Counted from the stretch's first letter, positions 43,299-57,839 are shown. The stretch: 64,000 nt of DNA from Patescibacteria group bacterium UBA3291 (GCA_002361595.1 DETJ01000009.1:62001-126000); one strand, 5' to 3'. Numbers and translations: made by a program. Notes: generated by a model not told the origin, from the letters alone.

Positions 43299-44396
43299 AT
43301 GGATATTGAACAAAAATCTTCAGAAAAAAAACAATTTAAAACAAAAAGTCAGATTTTTTCTGATAAAATTTCTAATGAAATCTGAGAAACCATATCCAAT
43401 CCCGATGGAAATTTAATAAAAAAATTAAATGTAATCTTTAATAAATCTTTTAAATTAATATCTAGGAGCAATCTAAATAATCCTGATACTCAAAAAGAAA
43501 TTTTTGATCAGATTTTGGTGTTTATGAACGAATTACTATGAAAAATAGATGCTAAGAAATTCTATAATAATATCCCAAAAACAGATATCAAAAAATTTTC
43601 AAAAAAAAGCTTATGAGAACAATTTATACATAACATCTACTGAAAACAACGAAAATTATTTTATAGAGATGAAATTGGTTGATGAAGTTGTTCTTATTGG
43701 ACAATTTTATTTAAACATTTTTTTGAAGAATTAGAGAAAAAATGAATGGATATAAAAAGCGAAATATTTTTTTATCCAATGAAAGATATAGATGGAGGAC
43801 GATGACATTCAGGAGTAATAATTTCTTTTCAATGAAAAGAATATTTAGCTGATTTTTGATGATTTAATCAAAATAACAAAAATCCAATAATTGAAGATAT
43901 TGATAATCTCAATATAATATATTCTTCTAATAACTTTGATTGTTTCAGAAGCAATGCCATTAAAAAGTATTATAAACTACAAAAAAAGGAAAAAAAAGAA
44001 CCTAAATGACCTTTATTTTTCCATAATATCTGAACATTTACAGATAGGCGATCTCAAAGATCACGAAAAAATGCAACTATTGAATTTGTTCCAAAATTAG
44101 ATTGAATACATTCAAAAAACGTAAAATTTGAATTTCATTCAGACAAAATTTACTTAACTATAGACGGCATTCAGCATACATTTTCATACAAAAATGATAG
44201 TAAATCTTGAAAGGAGATTCCTGATGAAAAGTTTTTTGATTATTTCATATCTCATATACAACACTTACAAACAACAAATAAATCCACAAAAGAAGTACTA
44301 AATATCAAATGAGAAAAAAATATTTTTACAGAATATTTAAATCTAATTCGTGAAAAAATAAGCATTCAAAAATTACGTAAAATTTATGAAAATTAA
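43299..44396 (+). CDS. Papain/NAT-fold protein with C131-H170-D185 triad
   Basis: Encodes 365 residues. Between residues 125 and 190 it has EIGGGSCSYWTILFKHFFEE, GGRGHSGVIISFQG and KEYLADFGGFN, the order R-G-G-x-C, H-x-x-L-L-V, Y-L-x-D-V-G-F of arylamine N-acetyltransferases. The spacings Cys-39-His and His-15-Asp are nearly the C69-H107-D122 of bacterial NATs. About 120 extra N-terminal and 150 C-terminal residues are unlike NAT. It may transfer acyl groups or cleave amides. No signal peptide. Confidence 0.6.
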
Positions 44397-44414
44397 TTAA
44401 AATATTTCTATTAA

Positions 44415-45647
44415 CTATTCAATAATATCTTTTCACATATATTCCTGTAAGCATGCAGGAATTTTTATTTTTCCGTCAGCAGTTTGATTACATTCAATGA
44501 GTGAAATCAAAATTCTAGGTGAAGCTACCACTGTATTATTTAATGTATAACAATATTTAATTGTTCAGTCTTCTGCACGATAACGCAAATTCAATCTTCT
44601 AGCTTGGAAATCCAAGAATGATGTAGCAGAATGTGTTTCTCCATAACTATTTCTAGATGGCATCCAACATTCTATATCATGTGAATTATATTTTCATAAT
44701 GCTAAATCTCCTGAACATAGTTGTAATAAACGATATGGTAATCACAAATCTTCTACCAGTTCCATAGAATTTTCTAGGATAAAATCATGGAATTGGTCAG
44801 ACATTTTCACATCTGCAGGAAGTATAATTACTTGTTCCACTTTCATGAATTGATGTACTCTATAAAGTCCAGATGTATCTTTTCCATAACTTCAAGCTTC
44901 ACGACGATAACACGGACTCATCCCAACCATCTTTTTTGGCAAATCTGATTCATTCAAAATTTCTCAACTATAATATGAAGTCAAAGGAATTTCAGCTGTC
45001 GCAATCATCCATTGATCATCTCTTTCTAACCAATAAGCATCTTCTTCTCATCATGGGAAATATCACGTTCAAACCAAACATTCTGGATTTACCATATTAG
45101 GTACTTGAAATGGAGTAAATCCTTTCTTTACCATTTTTTTGAGAGCATGCTGTAAAATTGCTTGTTCGAGTAGCATTCCATCATTTTTGAGGAAATATGA
45201 ACGTGCTCAAGCTAATTTTACTCATCTTTCTACATCCACCATATCATATTTTTTCATCAATGTCATATGGTCTTGAACCGGAAAATCGAACTGTGGGATT
45301 TCTCAAACTCTTTTCACTTCCACATTTTCACTATCGTCTTTTCACTCTGGCACATTTGATGAAATAAAGTTAGGCATTTTCAATTGATATTTCTTCAATT
45401 CATCTTGCAAAGCTGTTTGTTGGTTTTCTAATTCTTGAATCTGACCTTTCAAAGCTTTAGCTCATTCATAATCTTGCTGAGATGCTAAAGTTTTTTGTTG
45501 AAATTTTAAATCATCAACTTTTTGCTGCAAAGCTTTTCTTTCATCATCTTTGGCCAAAATCATATCTACATCACAATCACTGTGTCTTTTAGCTAGACAC
45601 TGTTTATATTCGTCCAAATTATCACGAACTTTTTTCAAATCCAACAT
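44415..45647 (-). CDS. serS: Seryl-tRNA synthetase
   Basis: Encodes 410 residues. MLDLKKVRDNLDEYKQCLAK and the following helices form the N-terminal tRNA-binding coiled coil. Class II motifs follow: VPNMVNPECLVGTGYFPGGE, SPCYRREAGSYGKDTSGLYR (motif 2) and NNTVVASPRILISLIECNQT (motif 3). It charges tRNA-Ser. A TCAGATTTT motif lies 20 nt upstream of the ATG. Confidence 0.96.
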
Positions 45648-45738
45648 TATTTCTCATCAAACAATATAAAATCTGATTAAGAATATATTAATTTTAAAAA
45701 ACAATGCAACAACAGTATCCCAAAAACTTATCCGTAAT

Positions 45739-45766
45739 TTGACTTTTTAAAATTTTAATATATAAT
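45739..45766 (+). promoter_or_regulatory. Promoter of the GT26 gene
   Basis: TTGACT, 16-nt spacer, TATAAT; start near 45773. Confidence 0.6.
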
Positions 45767-45803
45767 TAAATTAATATTTTATCTCTATATTTAGTTTACC
45801 GGA

Positions 45804-46949
45804 ATGGCAAAAAGAACTAATAGAACAAAAGAGCAACAAGAATATAGGGATAATCTTGCCCAAGGATTAAAACAATTAAGAAATGATTGAGATACAGGGA
45901 AAGATTTAGCAGAAACTTTATTGGAAGATGGGAAATCAACCATAGAATATTTAGATTCTCTAAAAAAAATCGAATGAGACAAATTTTCTGAGACCTGAGA
46001 AAAAGACGAAACAATGGTAAATTTAAATTCTGTACAATATTTACCTGAGAATTGAGAATGAAATAATGAACCATCTAGAATGACTCTTGCATTGAATCAC
46101 AAAAAAGATATAATCAATCCAGTTTTATATGAAAATTCTCATATGAAGTCCACCTTACAGAAGATTTCTACAACAGATCTTCAAGAAACTGCTGACAGTA
46201 TAATTTCCACTTATGATGAGCAGTGACATTGTGTTGTAAACTTTATCTATTTTTCTCAAATAGTCTCACAACACCTTTTTTCTACAGCAAAAGAAAAAAC
46301 TGAAAAAGAGAAAGAATATAAAAAAATATTATTAAAATGAGACTACTTGCTTCCTGACTGAATAGCTTTACAAGTTTTTTATTACATCGCTGCCACATTT
46401 GGAGCAATCAAGACAGACAAAAAATGGCTTCCAAATATGAACTGAACGGATTTTACTCCATTTTTCTTAAATGATTTAAAGCAAAAATATTGAAGCCAAA
46501 GAATAAACATACTATTATACTGATCTACTCCAAAAGTAGCGGAAAAAGTAAAAGAAAATTTAAGTCTGAAATGATATAACGTTATTTATCACCAAGATTG
46601 ATTTAGTGAATTTGACTGGGATAAAGCTGAGAATAGTCTAAACGAATATCAAGATACTATGAACATTTTATTGGTTGCGCGTTCTACACCAAAAATTCCT
46701 CTTCAAGAATTATGGACATCTAGAAATTACCACAAAATTCAAGAAGACAAACTTTTAGTAATGAATGTTTGATGACTTTTTGATTTCATGGCATGAGTTC
46801 AAAAACGTGCCCCAAAATTATTCCGTAAATTAAAAATTGAACGATTGCGAAGACTTTGTTCACAGCCAAAAAGAAATTACCAAAAAGTAATAAATTCATT
46901 AATGATACTCCCATACATTTTTCGTTATTTAATATTGAAAAAGGATTAA
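45804..46949 (+). CDS. WecG/TagA/CpsF family glycosyltransferase (GT26)
   Basis: Encodes 381 residues. The GT26 part starts around residue 175: YLLPDGIALQVFYYI, NILLYGSTPKVAEKVKENLS, NILLVARSTPKIPLQELW, LLVMNVGGLFDFMAG then QKRAPKLFRKLKIERLRRLC and QPKRNYQKV match the family order (D-G-x-x, G-x-x-x-x, P-x-Q-E, G-V-G-x-x-F-D, R-A-P, E-W-x-x-R). The usual A-L-G-x-P-K-Q-E is altered. The N-terminal 100 residues are an acidic extension. It likely transfers a sugar to a lipid-linked precursor of a surface polymer. Confidence 0.85.
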
Positions 46950-47027
46950 CTTTTCATAATTATATGTACAGAAAAAAATAAGAATCAGATTTTTTTATAC
47001 TTTTATTTTCAGTAATTAGTAAGCATA

Positions 47028-49130
47028 ATGCAGCTCCAAGAACATAAAAAAGTCTATGTACCAGATGAGGAAATATTTTCATTTCAAGATACATTATTAG
47101 ACAACATATCTTTCAAAGTATTCGTTCAATGTTCCAAAGAAAAGTTTCTTCAATACCAAAAAGATATTCTCGAAGAATTTGTAGCTGATTTTACAAACAT
47201 AATAAAAACATCTGAAGAATTAGATTCTGAAGACATTAGAGAAATTTTTGAACAAAATTTACAACTTTTGAATACTAAATTAAAACAATTTGCAGAAAAG
47301 GTTCGTGATGTTGAACATTTTTCACTCAAATGAATTATCCAGCTTGTAATAGACCAAAAATTAATGTCTTCTATGATTGGAAATGTTAGTATGATAGTTC
47401 TTAGAGATCAGAAAACTGCTTATTCAGTACCAAATAGCGTAGACACAAAAGCAAAGATTGATTTATTTTCAGATTTCATCGAATGAGAAATCGAAAGAGA
47501 TGATCAATTATTATATGTTGGGCTTAAATTCGCAGACGTGATGGATTCCCACGATCTCAAAGAAATGGAAAGCTTATTAGCACAAGAAGAATCTTCAGAA
47601 TGAATTTTATCATTCTTGGAAGAATTGCTTACTACTAGAGTTGAAAAATCAAGTATTTGATTCATAATCAGTTATTTCGTTCAAGGCCCAAGTCTTTCTA
47701 TAATCACTAAAAAAAGATGATGATTGAAATTAAAATGATGAATGAAATGAATCAAGGGGAAATCTATTAAATACATATCAGATTTATGAGAAAAAATACA
47801 TAATTCTGAACGCATTAGAAACGTAAAAGAACAATTATCTGAAAATAAAATTTATGTTGTAGGATTTGTACTTGTAATATTAATGTTTATATTCTTATAT
47901 TCATTAGCATCTCAAATCTTGAATAACAGTAGCCACAACGATAAATTCCAAACTTCAGCATGAGTCTATATAGATATAAATCTAGAAGATTTACAAAGCG
48001 ATATCACTGAATTCAAAACACTAGAACCTTCATCTAATCTAAAATCCGCTAAGTATACAGAAATTTTACAAAAATTAAATTTCTTAGAAGAACAGTGAAA
48101 ATGGTTAGATGATGTAGCTGAACTTAAAGCTCAATTAGAGGAGAATTATTACGACGGATTCCGCATTACTCAATTTAAATCAGAAAATGATTTGAATACT
48201 ATTGCTGGTAAAGATACTCAAGTACTTACTTTCAATTCTTCAGACACTACTAAATTATGAGATTTGAATTCAATATCTGTACCTAGAAACATCATGATTG
48301 CATGAAGTAAATGAGCAATTATCGATGCTTCAAGCGACACAAGTAGATGATCTCTAATTGAATATAACTTATCAAATAGTCTCAAAAACTGTATTCCATC
48401 ACTAAATTCTAATGGAATATATTGTTATAATGATAACTGAGAAATTTACATGATTTCAAAAGCTGGGATAGTCCCAGTTTGAACCGAGGACTGAAGTTTC
48501 CGTTCATGAATCGGATGATTAGGAACTTTCAGTAGCAGAAACTTATATGTGTTCAATTCTAATGTCTCTAGTCTAGGTAATATGTTATTAACAAGATACC
48601 AAACAAATAGTGATGGAACATATGCAAACTTCAAATGATGATCTTCTTATTCTGTAGCAGCATCTGGGGTAGATTTTTGAACATTCTCTAGTTTTGCTAT
48701 AGATGGAAACTTCTTCGGACGATCAACTAAATGAAAGCTTTATCTGTTCCGAAGAGATGATGTTGCATGAACTTCTTTAAGTTATCGTGAGATAAATATC
48801 AAATGATCTAATCCTCTTACAGACAACTATTCAGATAATGTAAAAATTATTGCATCTAAAGACTCAAGATATATATACACTTACGACAAAGCACAACAAT
48901 TATTCACAGTATATAATACCGAACCTACAAAATTAAATGAAGAAAAGAAAAAAGATTATCAACTTGTTTACTTATTCAGTCTTAAATTCGATATAGAATG
49001 AACTACTGTATATGATGTAGACATTCCAAGTAGCACATGAAACAAACCTGAACTATATGTACTAACATCTAAATGAGTAAATAAGATTCCTCTATACGAA
49101 TACATAGAAGCAATTCCTCTTACAAAATAA
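47028..49130 (+). CDS. Large membrane protein with N-terminal cytoplasmic and C-terminal exported beta domain
   Basis: Encodes 700 residues. Residues 1-270 are soluble, with VLRDQKTAYSVPNSVDTKAK and KIDLFSDFIEGEIERDDQLL, a weak resemblance to PP2C-like folds. One helix (YVVGFVLVILMFIFLYSLAS, about 285-305) crosses the membrane. The rest is beta-rich with short repeats (IMIAGSKGAIIDASSD, GSYSVAASGVDFGTFSSF, NLYVFNSNVSSLGN), propeller-like. Possibly a sensor of the cell surface; not assigned. A TCAGATTTTT motif lies 33 nt upstream. Confidence 0.75.
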
Positions 49131-49142
49131 TAAATAAAACAT

Positions 49143-49168
49143 AAGCCATCCACAAGATGGCTTTTTTA
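49143..49168 (+). terminator. Terminator after the 700-residue gene
   Basis: AAGCCATC pairs with GATGGCTT around CACAA, then T run. Confidence 0.85.
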
Positions 49169-49241
49169 TTTTATAAATTCTTGAAATCATACAATGAATA
49201 AATAATATTCAAGTTAGATTTTTAATTATTTTCAATAATTT

Positions 49242-50834
<1,593 letters not shown>

Positions 50835-50857
50835 GCACTTTTTTTCAAAAACTAATA

Positions 50858-50888
50858 AAAAAGCTGACTATACAAATCAGCTTTTTCT
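50858..50888 (+). terminator. Terminator after alaS
   Basis: AAAAAGCTGA pairs with TCAGCTTTTT. Confidence 0.85.
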
Positions 50889-50903
50889 TTTTTAAATCCA
50901 TAA

Positions 50904-51368
50904 TTATTCAATCGAATTATATCTTGGGAAAAAATCATAAACTATATTATAAAATGATTCCAATACTTTATCCAATCATTTTTCTTGTTTCAACATTCTA
51001 TCAGTTAATATTCATTCCAAACGGAACATTTCATCTTCTACTTTTTTTCAGATTTTCTGGAATTCTGGTGTAGCTGCAGTTTCATCACTTTCATTCAATT
51101 CTCTAAACTTCCAAAATAGCTCATTTTCTGATTCATAAAATCTCTGAAAAAGCTGTCATCACTTAGTTTTTCATAAGGTTTCAATTTTCATCTCAATATA
51201 TTCATTAATACATTCTTGGATTTCAGATTTTTCTTTTCATTCCATAGCTGAGAATCTAGCTCACAATAACGGATGATTACACATATCTGAAAAAGTAGGA
51301 ATAACTTTTTTATTCTCCTCAATATTTGATAATAGCTGAAAAATCTGATCCTTTGACTGCTGATTCAT
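50904..51368 (-). CDS. Hypothetical soluble helical protein
   Basis: Encodes 154 residues, not recognised. Highly helical: SKDQIFQLLSNIEENKK, EIQECINEYIEMKIETLG, ENELFWKFRELNESDE. No signal or membrane segment. Convergent with alaS across its terminator. Confidence 0.65.
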
Positions 51369-51558
51369 ATTAAAATTAGAAATAATAAAAAGCCCCGTTG
51401 GGACTAATTAAGCGACCATAAATATAGAAATTTAATATATAAATGCAAACAAAATTAATAAATTATTAAACATAAAATCATTTGTTTTTATAGCTCGAAT
51501 AAATAATATCAAACTGTTCAGAAATGTTCTGATTTATTTTTTGTACAATGATTAAAAT

Positions 51559-54500
51559 ATGTCTTCACGTACACTATTTGCCTACAAGCAACTAAATGCT
51601 AATTCAAGGAATTGGTCTGAATGAGCACAAAAACTTTCATGACATAAAAGATTCTGATTCTGGAAATTTTTGGGAGTTTTCTTTTTGTTCCTTATCATCA
51701 CAGGAATTGGAGTAGTTGCTGTATGGATGGAAATAAATGTATTCAAAAATTTACCAGATGTAAGTCAAGTAAAAGATATGGTATTTTCACAAGCAACAAT
51801 AATTCAAGACAAAAATGGTGTAGAATTATATAAGCTTTTCGATGAAAATCGTGAATATGTAGAAATCGATAAAATTTCTGATGATATGATAAATGCTATA
51901 GTTGCTATGGAGGACCAGAATTACTGGGAACATGAATGACTAGATCCTTGGGGAATTTTCCGTGCAGCATTGAAAGGTAAGTGATGAGCATCTACTCTTC
52001 CTCAACAATTGATGACTAATGTATTCAAATTAAAAGCAGGATTAACAAGCACTGATAAAAACTGGTTGGAATATAAACTAGATAAGGTTGCTTATAAATT
52101 ACGTCAAATTGTACTTGCAAAAAGATTAAATTCAACACTTCAGAAACAAGTAAAAGCTGAAAATCCAAATCTTTCTAACGATGAAGCTAAAAAAGAAATG
52201 AAAAAGAAAGTGTTGGAATTATATTTAAACTATATCGAATTTGGAAATAATTCATTTGGAGTAGAGGCTGCTGCTAAGTCATTCTTTGGAGTTTCTGCTA
52301 AAGATTTAACTATCACTCAGTCAGCAATTTTGGCATCACTACCAAAATGACCATGACAATATTCTCCTCTCACAGAGAAATGAAGAAAAGCTTTAATGTG
52401 ATACTTCAAAATTACCGATGTTTCATGAACTGAATATCCATTTGATGGAGCATTGAAACAAGATATTATTTCAAAATTCTCTAATGCTATACAAACCGCA
52501 GACTTCTCAAATAAGAAATCTGACAATTCTTCTGTAAAATTCTTACAATGATTAGGTTCATTCACAATTGTGTTAGACAATAAAGAATATTATATCACAT
52601 TCTTCAACTGAAGAAAAGATGTAGTTTTGAGTAGAATGTATGAAGATGGTTATATCACAGAAGAAGAATATAAAAAAGCTGAAATTGATTCATTAAATAT
52701 CGAATTCAAATCAGCATCATTTGCTATCAAAGCTCCACATTTTGTATTCTGGATTAAAGAATTACTTGAAGAAAAATATTGAGAAGACGCAGTATTAGAA
52801 TGATGAATGATTGTAAAAACTTCATTAGATTATAATATTCAACAAATGGCTGAAGAAGCTTTCAAAAATAATGTCCGTACATTATATGAAAACGGAGCCA
52901 ATAACTCTTCATTACTTTATGTAAATACAGATAATGGAGATGTACTTGCTTATGTGGGTTCTTTGGATTATTTCAATGACGAAATTCAGTGACAAGTAGA
53001 TATGGTAAAAAGCCGTCGTCAATCTGGTTCTTCGATTAAGCCTTTGGTTTATGCTCTCTGATTTATGAAATTACCTATAACACTTGATACCCCTATTTAT
53101 GACATTGAATACCAAGTCGGACCAGATAGGCCAAACAACGCTGATAATAAATTTGAAGGATTAATGACATTAAAAGCTGCCTTATGACATAGTAGGAATA
53201 TTCCTGCTATCAAAATGTTCGTAGCCGAATGATGAGAATGAGCACTAAAACCATTCTTAAAATCTCTAGGATTGCCTCTCGAAGATGATACAAATTACGG
53301 ATATCCTTTAGCTATTTGAGCTGCAGAAGTTAGCCTTCTAGATTTTGCTAGTGCTTATTCATATCTAACTACTGAAACTCCAGCGGAACTAGATCCTATA
53401 TTAGAAATCACTTCAGCTGATGGATCTGTTATATACAAAAAGGAAGTAGTAGAAAAAGAAGATAAAATTCCTGCTTGAGTAAAATATTTGATTTGGAAAA
53501 TTCTTTCTGACCCTAATAATAGATTAGCTGGTTGGGTAAGCAAATTTAATGTTTCATGACTTACTTATGCACTGAAAACGTGAACATCCAACATGAAAAC
53601 TGAAAAATGAAATCGTCCAAGAGATGGGCTAGTTGCTGCTTATACTCCAGATAATTTGATATTAATGTGGGCTGGAAATGCTGATGCTTCTCCAATGAAT
53701 TCAAATGCTTATGGATGAACAATTCATGCTCAGCCTTTGAAAGAATTCTTATGATGATTAGTTAAATGATGATATATTACAAATAGAGAAATGACAAACG
53801 TAGAAACTGCCAGTATAACTATTTCCAAAATTACATGAAATATACCTGCTGAAGTTACCCCAGGTGAACTTGTCGTTTCTACTATGGGATATATAAATAG
53901 CATTCCACAAAAAGTTGACGGAGAAGCTACTATGTATGATTATGATGCAGCTTGTTTATGACTTATCAGTCCTATGACTCCAATTGAAGAATCTAAAAAA
54001 TGATATTACATGGTACTAGATTCATTCATGCCTGGGAATGATGATTTAGAAAAAATCAAAGAACGATGGACAGAAAAAGCTAAAATTCCTACATGATGAG
54101 AATGATCAATGGGTATAAATATCTTACCAACAATCCCTGAATGATATTGTGAAAACAGAGAACCTTCACTAAGTGATGCTATTAAAATTTCCATTATAGA
54201 TCCTGAAACAGACCAAAGAATATCAGCTAAGCCATCTATAATGTATTCTGTAAAAAGTGATTATTTACTTAGGAACTTGACCATAACTGTAGATTGATCT
54301 TTAGTATTCTCCAAAGAATATAAAAAACAAACTGAAGATCTATCAAGTTCTGATATAGATCTATCTGGTTTCGAACCATGAACTCATACAATTACTGTCC
54401 AGGCTATGGATGCAAAATGAAATATGAATAACGCCAGCATTACTGACGTATTAGAAGCTGAAGATAAAGAGCCTCCATATTTAGTAAAAGACTTATCAAA

Positions 54501-54720
54501 AAAACAAACAAATGATGATGGAAGTTTTAAAATAACACTTCTATTTGATGATACTTTATCATGAATTCCTGGCGGAACTATAAGCGCTAACTGAAATATT
54601 ATTACAAAATTCGAATGAAGATTAGCAACATTTACAACTAATACTGAAAGCGTTGATGTGGAAGTAAGAGATAATTATTGAAATATTTTAAATGAAACCA
54701 TTAATATATCTGATTTATAA
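51559..54720 (+). CDS. Class A penicillin-binding protein (PBP1A type) with beta-sandwich tail
   Basis: Encodes 1053 residues. A membrane anchor (about 35-60) precedes the GT51 transglycosylase domain with MEDQNYWEHEGLDPWGI (Glu119) and ASTLPQQLMTNVF. The transpeptidase domain carries RRQSGSSIKP (SxxK, about 490), GHSRNIPAI (SxN) and LKTGTSN (KTG, about 672). It polymerises and cross-links peptidoglycan. About 300 extra residues follow, ending in Ig-like strands (DGSFKITLLFDDTLSGIPGG, VEVRDNYGNIL), longer than typical PBP1A, perhaps for wall or partner binding. Confidence 0.93.
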
Positions 54721-54747
54721 TTAATTTTATTCTATACAATCTGGTTA

Positions 54748-54945
54748 ATGACTACAGATTTAAAAGAAACTGATTCTGCTCTTTCAAAAGCTATGAAGAA
54801 TCCACTTGCAGAAGCGACAAAAAAATCTGATGTAGCTAATGCTATTTCAGAAGATAAAACTAAAAATCTTGCTCCAAATCAGATTTCTCCACAACTTGAT
54901 AAATTTGAAAACTCATTAATTCGTAAAAAGAAATTTCAAGAATAA
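54748..54945 (+). CDS. Small 65-residue hypothetical protein
   Basis: Polar, acidic/basic mixed helix (LKETDSALSKAMKNPLAEAT), no Gly. ATG 27 nt after the PBP stop; a good terminator follows 5 nt after its stop, supporting it as the last gene of that unit. Confidence 0.6.
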   Translation: MTTDLKETDSALSKAMKNPLAEATKKSDVANAISEDKTKNLAPNQISPQLDKFENSLIRKKKFQE

Positions 54946-54950
54946 TATTA

Positions 54951-54976
54951 AAAGGCCACGATTGTGGTCTTTTTTA
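54951..54976 (+). terminator. Terminator of the PBP unit
   Basis: AAAGGCCAC pairs with GTGGTCTTT around GATT, with T run; the convergent gene's stop is immediately next to it. Confidence 0.8.
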
Positions 54977-56560
54977 TTACAAATTCTCACAGTAACATGC
55001 ATACTGTGGAGTTATTTCATCAGTCATCAATAAATCACTAGGAGAAATATGAGGCTGTGGCATCCTTAAGCCGGACTTTTCCATAGTCTCAAAGACTAAC
55101 TCACTACAATATGCCTTATTATTTCACAAAAGATTTCACTTTATATTATCCATAAAATCTCAATTTCATTCTTCTGAAGAAAATCATTTATCAAAATCCA
55201 TTCAAAAAACAACATCCGTCATTACTGAAACCTTATCATATTTTTCTCATATTCTCTTTTTTGCATGCTGTATAACATTCTCTCTTTTATCTTCTGGTAA
55301 ATCTGCCACTAAAAAATCTGCAGAAGAAAATTTTCCTTGTACATATTCTTTCAATTTTGTTTCATGGACTCATCACTTATAAGTAGCTTGTATAATATTA
55401 GCATCTATAATTCTTCAATCAGAATCTTTTATTACATCTTCAATAATTAAGCTATGACACCATCTAGATCCTGAAACCGTCTGTATTGCATTATCAAATA
55501 TAGTTCATTTTCATTCAGATTCATTTAATCCGTTTGTTAACATTATTTGTCACGGGTGAAGCTGCTGTAATAATAAATCAAATTGTGATGGATTTTCTAC
55601 TCATTTTTCTTTCAAAGACTCTTTTGTAATTTTATCTTTTATCTTAGAAAGAAGATATGTCAATTTTGATCTTTGTTCTGGATCTAAAACTGTATTAATA
55701 GCTTGTTCTAAGTACCCTTTATCTCATTCATTTCATATATAATCCATTCATCTTCATATATTTGTTACCTTTCATGACTGCATCATACCAAAAAAAGATT
55801 TAACTAAACCTATAATACAATTTACAGCTCACGAAAAATTTCATTGAATAATATTTTGAATAAGCTCTTTTTTTTGTTCATCAAATCAGTGTGAGTTTTT
55901 CTCTATTTCACTTTCATTTGAAATAATATCCCTAACATTACTTTGCATTCACTCAGAACAGTCAGAAAAATTCTTTCAAGATTTTTCTCCAATCATATCC
56001 AGTAATCAATTTATTCATTTTTCATCCATAAAGTATTCATTTGGTTCAACATCAGAAATTTCTCATGTCCACTTATTCATACTAACTCTATGATATCAGT
56101 ATTGTTGAGTTTTATCTTCTAGAGGGACAGAAATTACATTACTTTCTTTGGTATATGGATGATCCGGAAGCCAATAAGGATCAGATATAATTTTTAAATT
56201 TCCTCCATCTTTACCAATTTCTACCGTATTTATTCTCAAGCATTTATCACTTGTATCGTAAAGTGGAACTACCAAAAAATCTTTTCATTTATAATTATAA
56301 ATTTGAAAATACTTTTTACATTCTGGATGTTCTTTAATAGTATTTGCATAATCCTTATAAAGATTTTCATTTGTTCTCAAGCAAGAAATCTTAACCTGAT
56401 CTTTTATTTCTCCAGATTCTTTAATAATTCTATCAGCTAATTTCATTTTTTCTTCTCTTCTCTTTCTAGCTTCCAGTGTGTTTTGTTTATTAAAAAAATC
56501 TTCAATTAGTCTACCCGCTTTTTCATCATCTAATTCTGACGCTCTATAATTTTCTATCAT
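54977..56560 (-). CDS. Protein with C-terminal permuted papain-like (YiiX/C92-type) domain
   Basis: Encodes 527 residues. The N-terminal half is a charged helical region (SELDDEKAGRLIEDFFN, LEARKRREEKMKLADR) and a middle segment with HHRVSMNKW-type residues. From about 365 the permuted NlpC/P60 order appears: SGSRWCHSLII (His369), then strands, and NNKAYCSELVFETMEKSG (Cys485, C-S-E). Such domains cleave amide bonds in peptidoglycan or lipid/peptide substrates. No signal peptide. It shares the theme of papain-like folds with the 43299 gene. Confidence 0.6.
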
Positions 56561-56636
56561 TTTGGCAAAAATGATTAATTAAAGTTAATTAATTATAATC
56601 GAAATTTCAAAAAAATGCAAATATTGTAGGACTTAT

Positions 56637-57839
56637 TTACAATTCAAAATTTATTATTTCTCCCCTACTATAATCTCCTTCGACTTCAATCTGGATATAA
56701 TTCTCCGTCCATCATCTCCATTTTCAATTTCTTCTTTCTTCAATTAAGACTTTGTGAGAGGTTCACTCGTTTGTTTTAATGAATTTATCTCTAATTTCAT
56801 CTCATTTTAAAATAAGTCTAATTTCTCTCTCCTTTTTTATTTTATACTCAACTTGATCTGGAAGAAATGATGCTGGAATTCTTTCTCTTTGAGTATGATC
56901 TGAAAAGGGGAAAGCATGTAATTTTGTGATTCAAAATTCTTCGATTCAATTATATGTTTCCTGGAAATCTTCTTCCGTTTCTCATGGAAATCAAATTATA
57001 ATATCAGCTCAAATAGAAATCAGATTCTTTTTTTTTAAATTTCTTGTTTTTTTTAGAACAGTTTTTAATTCATCCGACGAATAATGTCTTCACATATTTT
57101 GCAGAACATTGTTTGAAAAACTCTGGATGGAATAATGAAAATGTGGTAAGATTCTCTCATCTGAGACAACATCAAAGAATTCATCATTTGCATATTCAGG
57201 TCACATACTTGAAATCCTAATTCTAGGAATGGTAGTTTGTTTCAATATTTCACGAAGTAAATATGGGAATTTAGTTTCTTCTGGCTTGGTAGAATTTGAA
57301 CATCACCGTGCAGCTAAATTTATTCATGTTATTACGATTTCTTTTCATCATTGCGATTCAATTTGATGAATTTCCTCGATAATTTCATCCAAAGGACGAC
57401 TAATATGTGGTCATCTTTTAGCTACCGTAAGACAGAATGAACAATGATTATCACATCCGTTTTGAACTATGAGAAAGTGCTTAGTATAAACGGAAGATTT
57501 TCATCAGATTTTATATTCAAATCAATTTTTAGATGGACTTTCTGGTAACAATGTAATCTTATCTGAATATTGCTTTAATTCCGGATAAGTTGAATAAAAT
57601 TCAGAATCTGTAGCCATATTTCAACGAGAGAAGCTTCCACATCATGTAATAGCAACTTTTAATCACTGCTGGATTGCATGTTTTACTTCTCTCACCCATT
57701 TATTTTTGGCTCTATCGGTTACTACACATGTTGCAATCAATAAAGTATCATCTAATTTATTTTCATTTTTATAAAAATAATCCAATCGTTGATTGAGAAA
57801 ATATTTATTCACTTTACATCCAAAAATCTTATAAGGCAT
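56637..57839 (-). CDS. mtaB: tRNA N6-threonylcarbamoyladenosine(37) methylthiotransferase
   Basis: Encodes 400 residues from ATG 57839; an in-frame ATG at 57869 would add 10. MPYKIFGCKVNKYFLNQ is the start of the UPF0004 domain, with DDTLLIATCVVTDRA and AITGCGS giving its Cys. VQNGCDNHCSFCLT is the radical SAM CxxxCxxC. GKEIVITGINLAARG, ISIGADIIIGFPGETEEDF and FHYSIQS follow, then a TRAM-like tail. It adds a methylthio group to t6A37. The lack of the MiaB-specific start favours MtaB over MiaB. Confidence 0.88.

Noticed and set aside
51386..51420. Hairpin AAAAGCCCCGTTGGGAC as a terminator
   Set aside because: Arms are short and imperfect and no T run follows on either strand in the right place.
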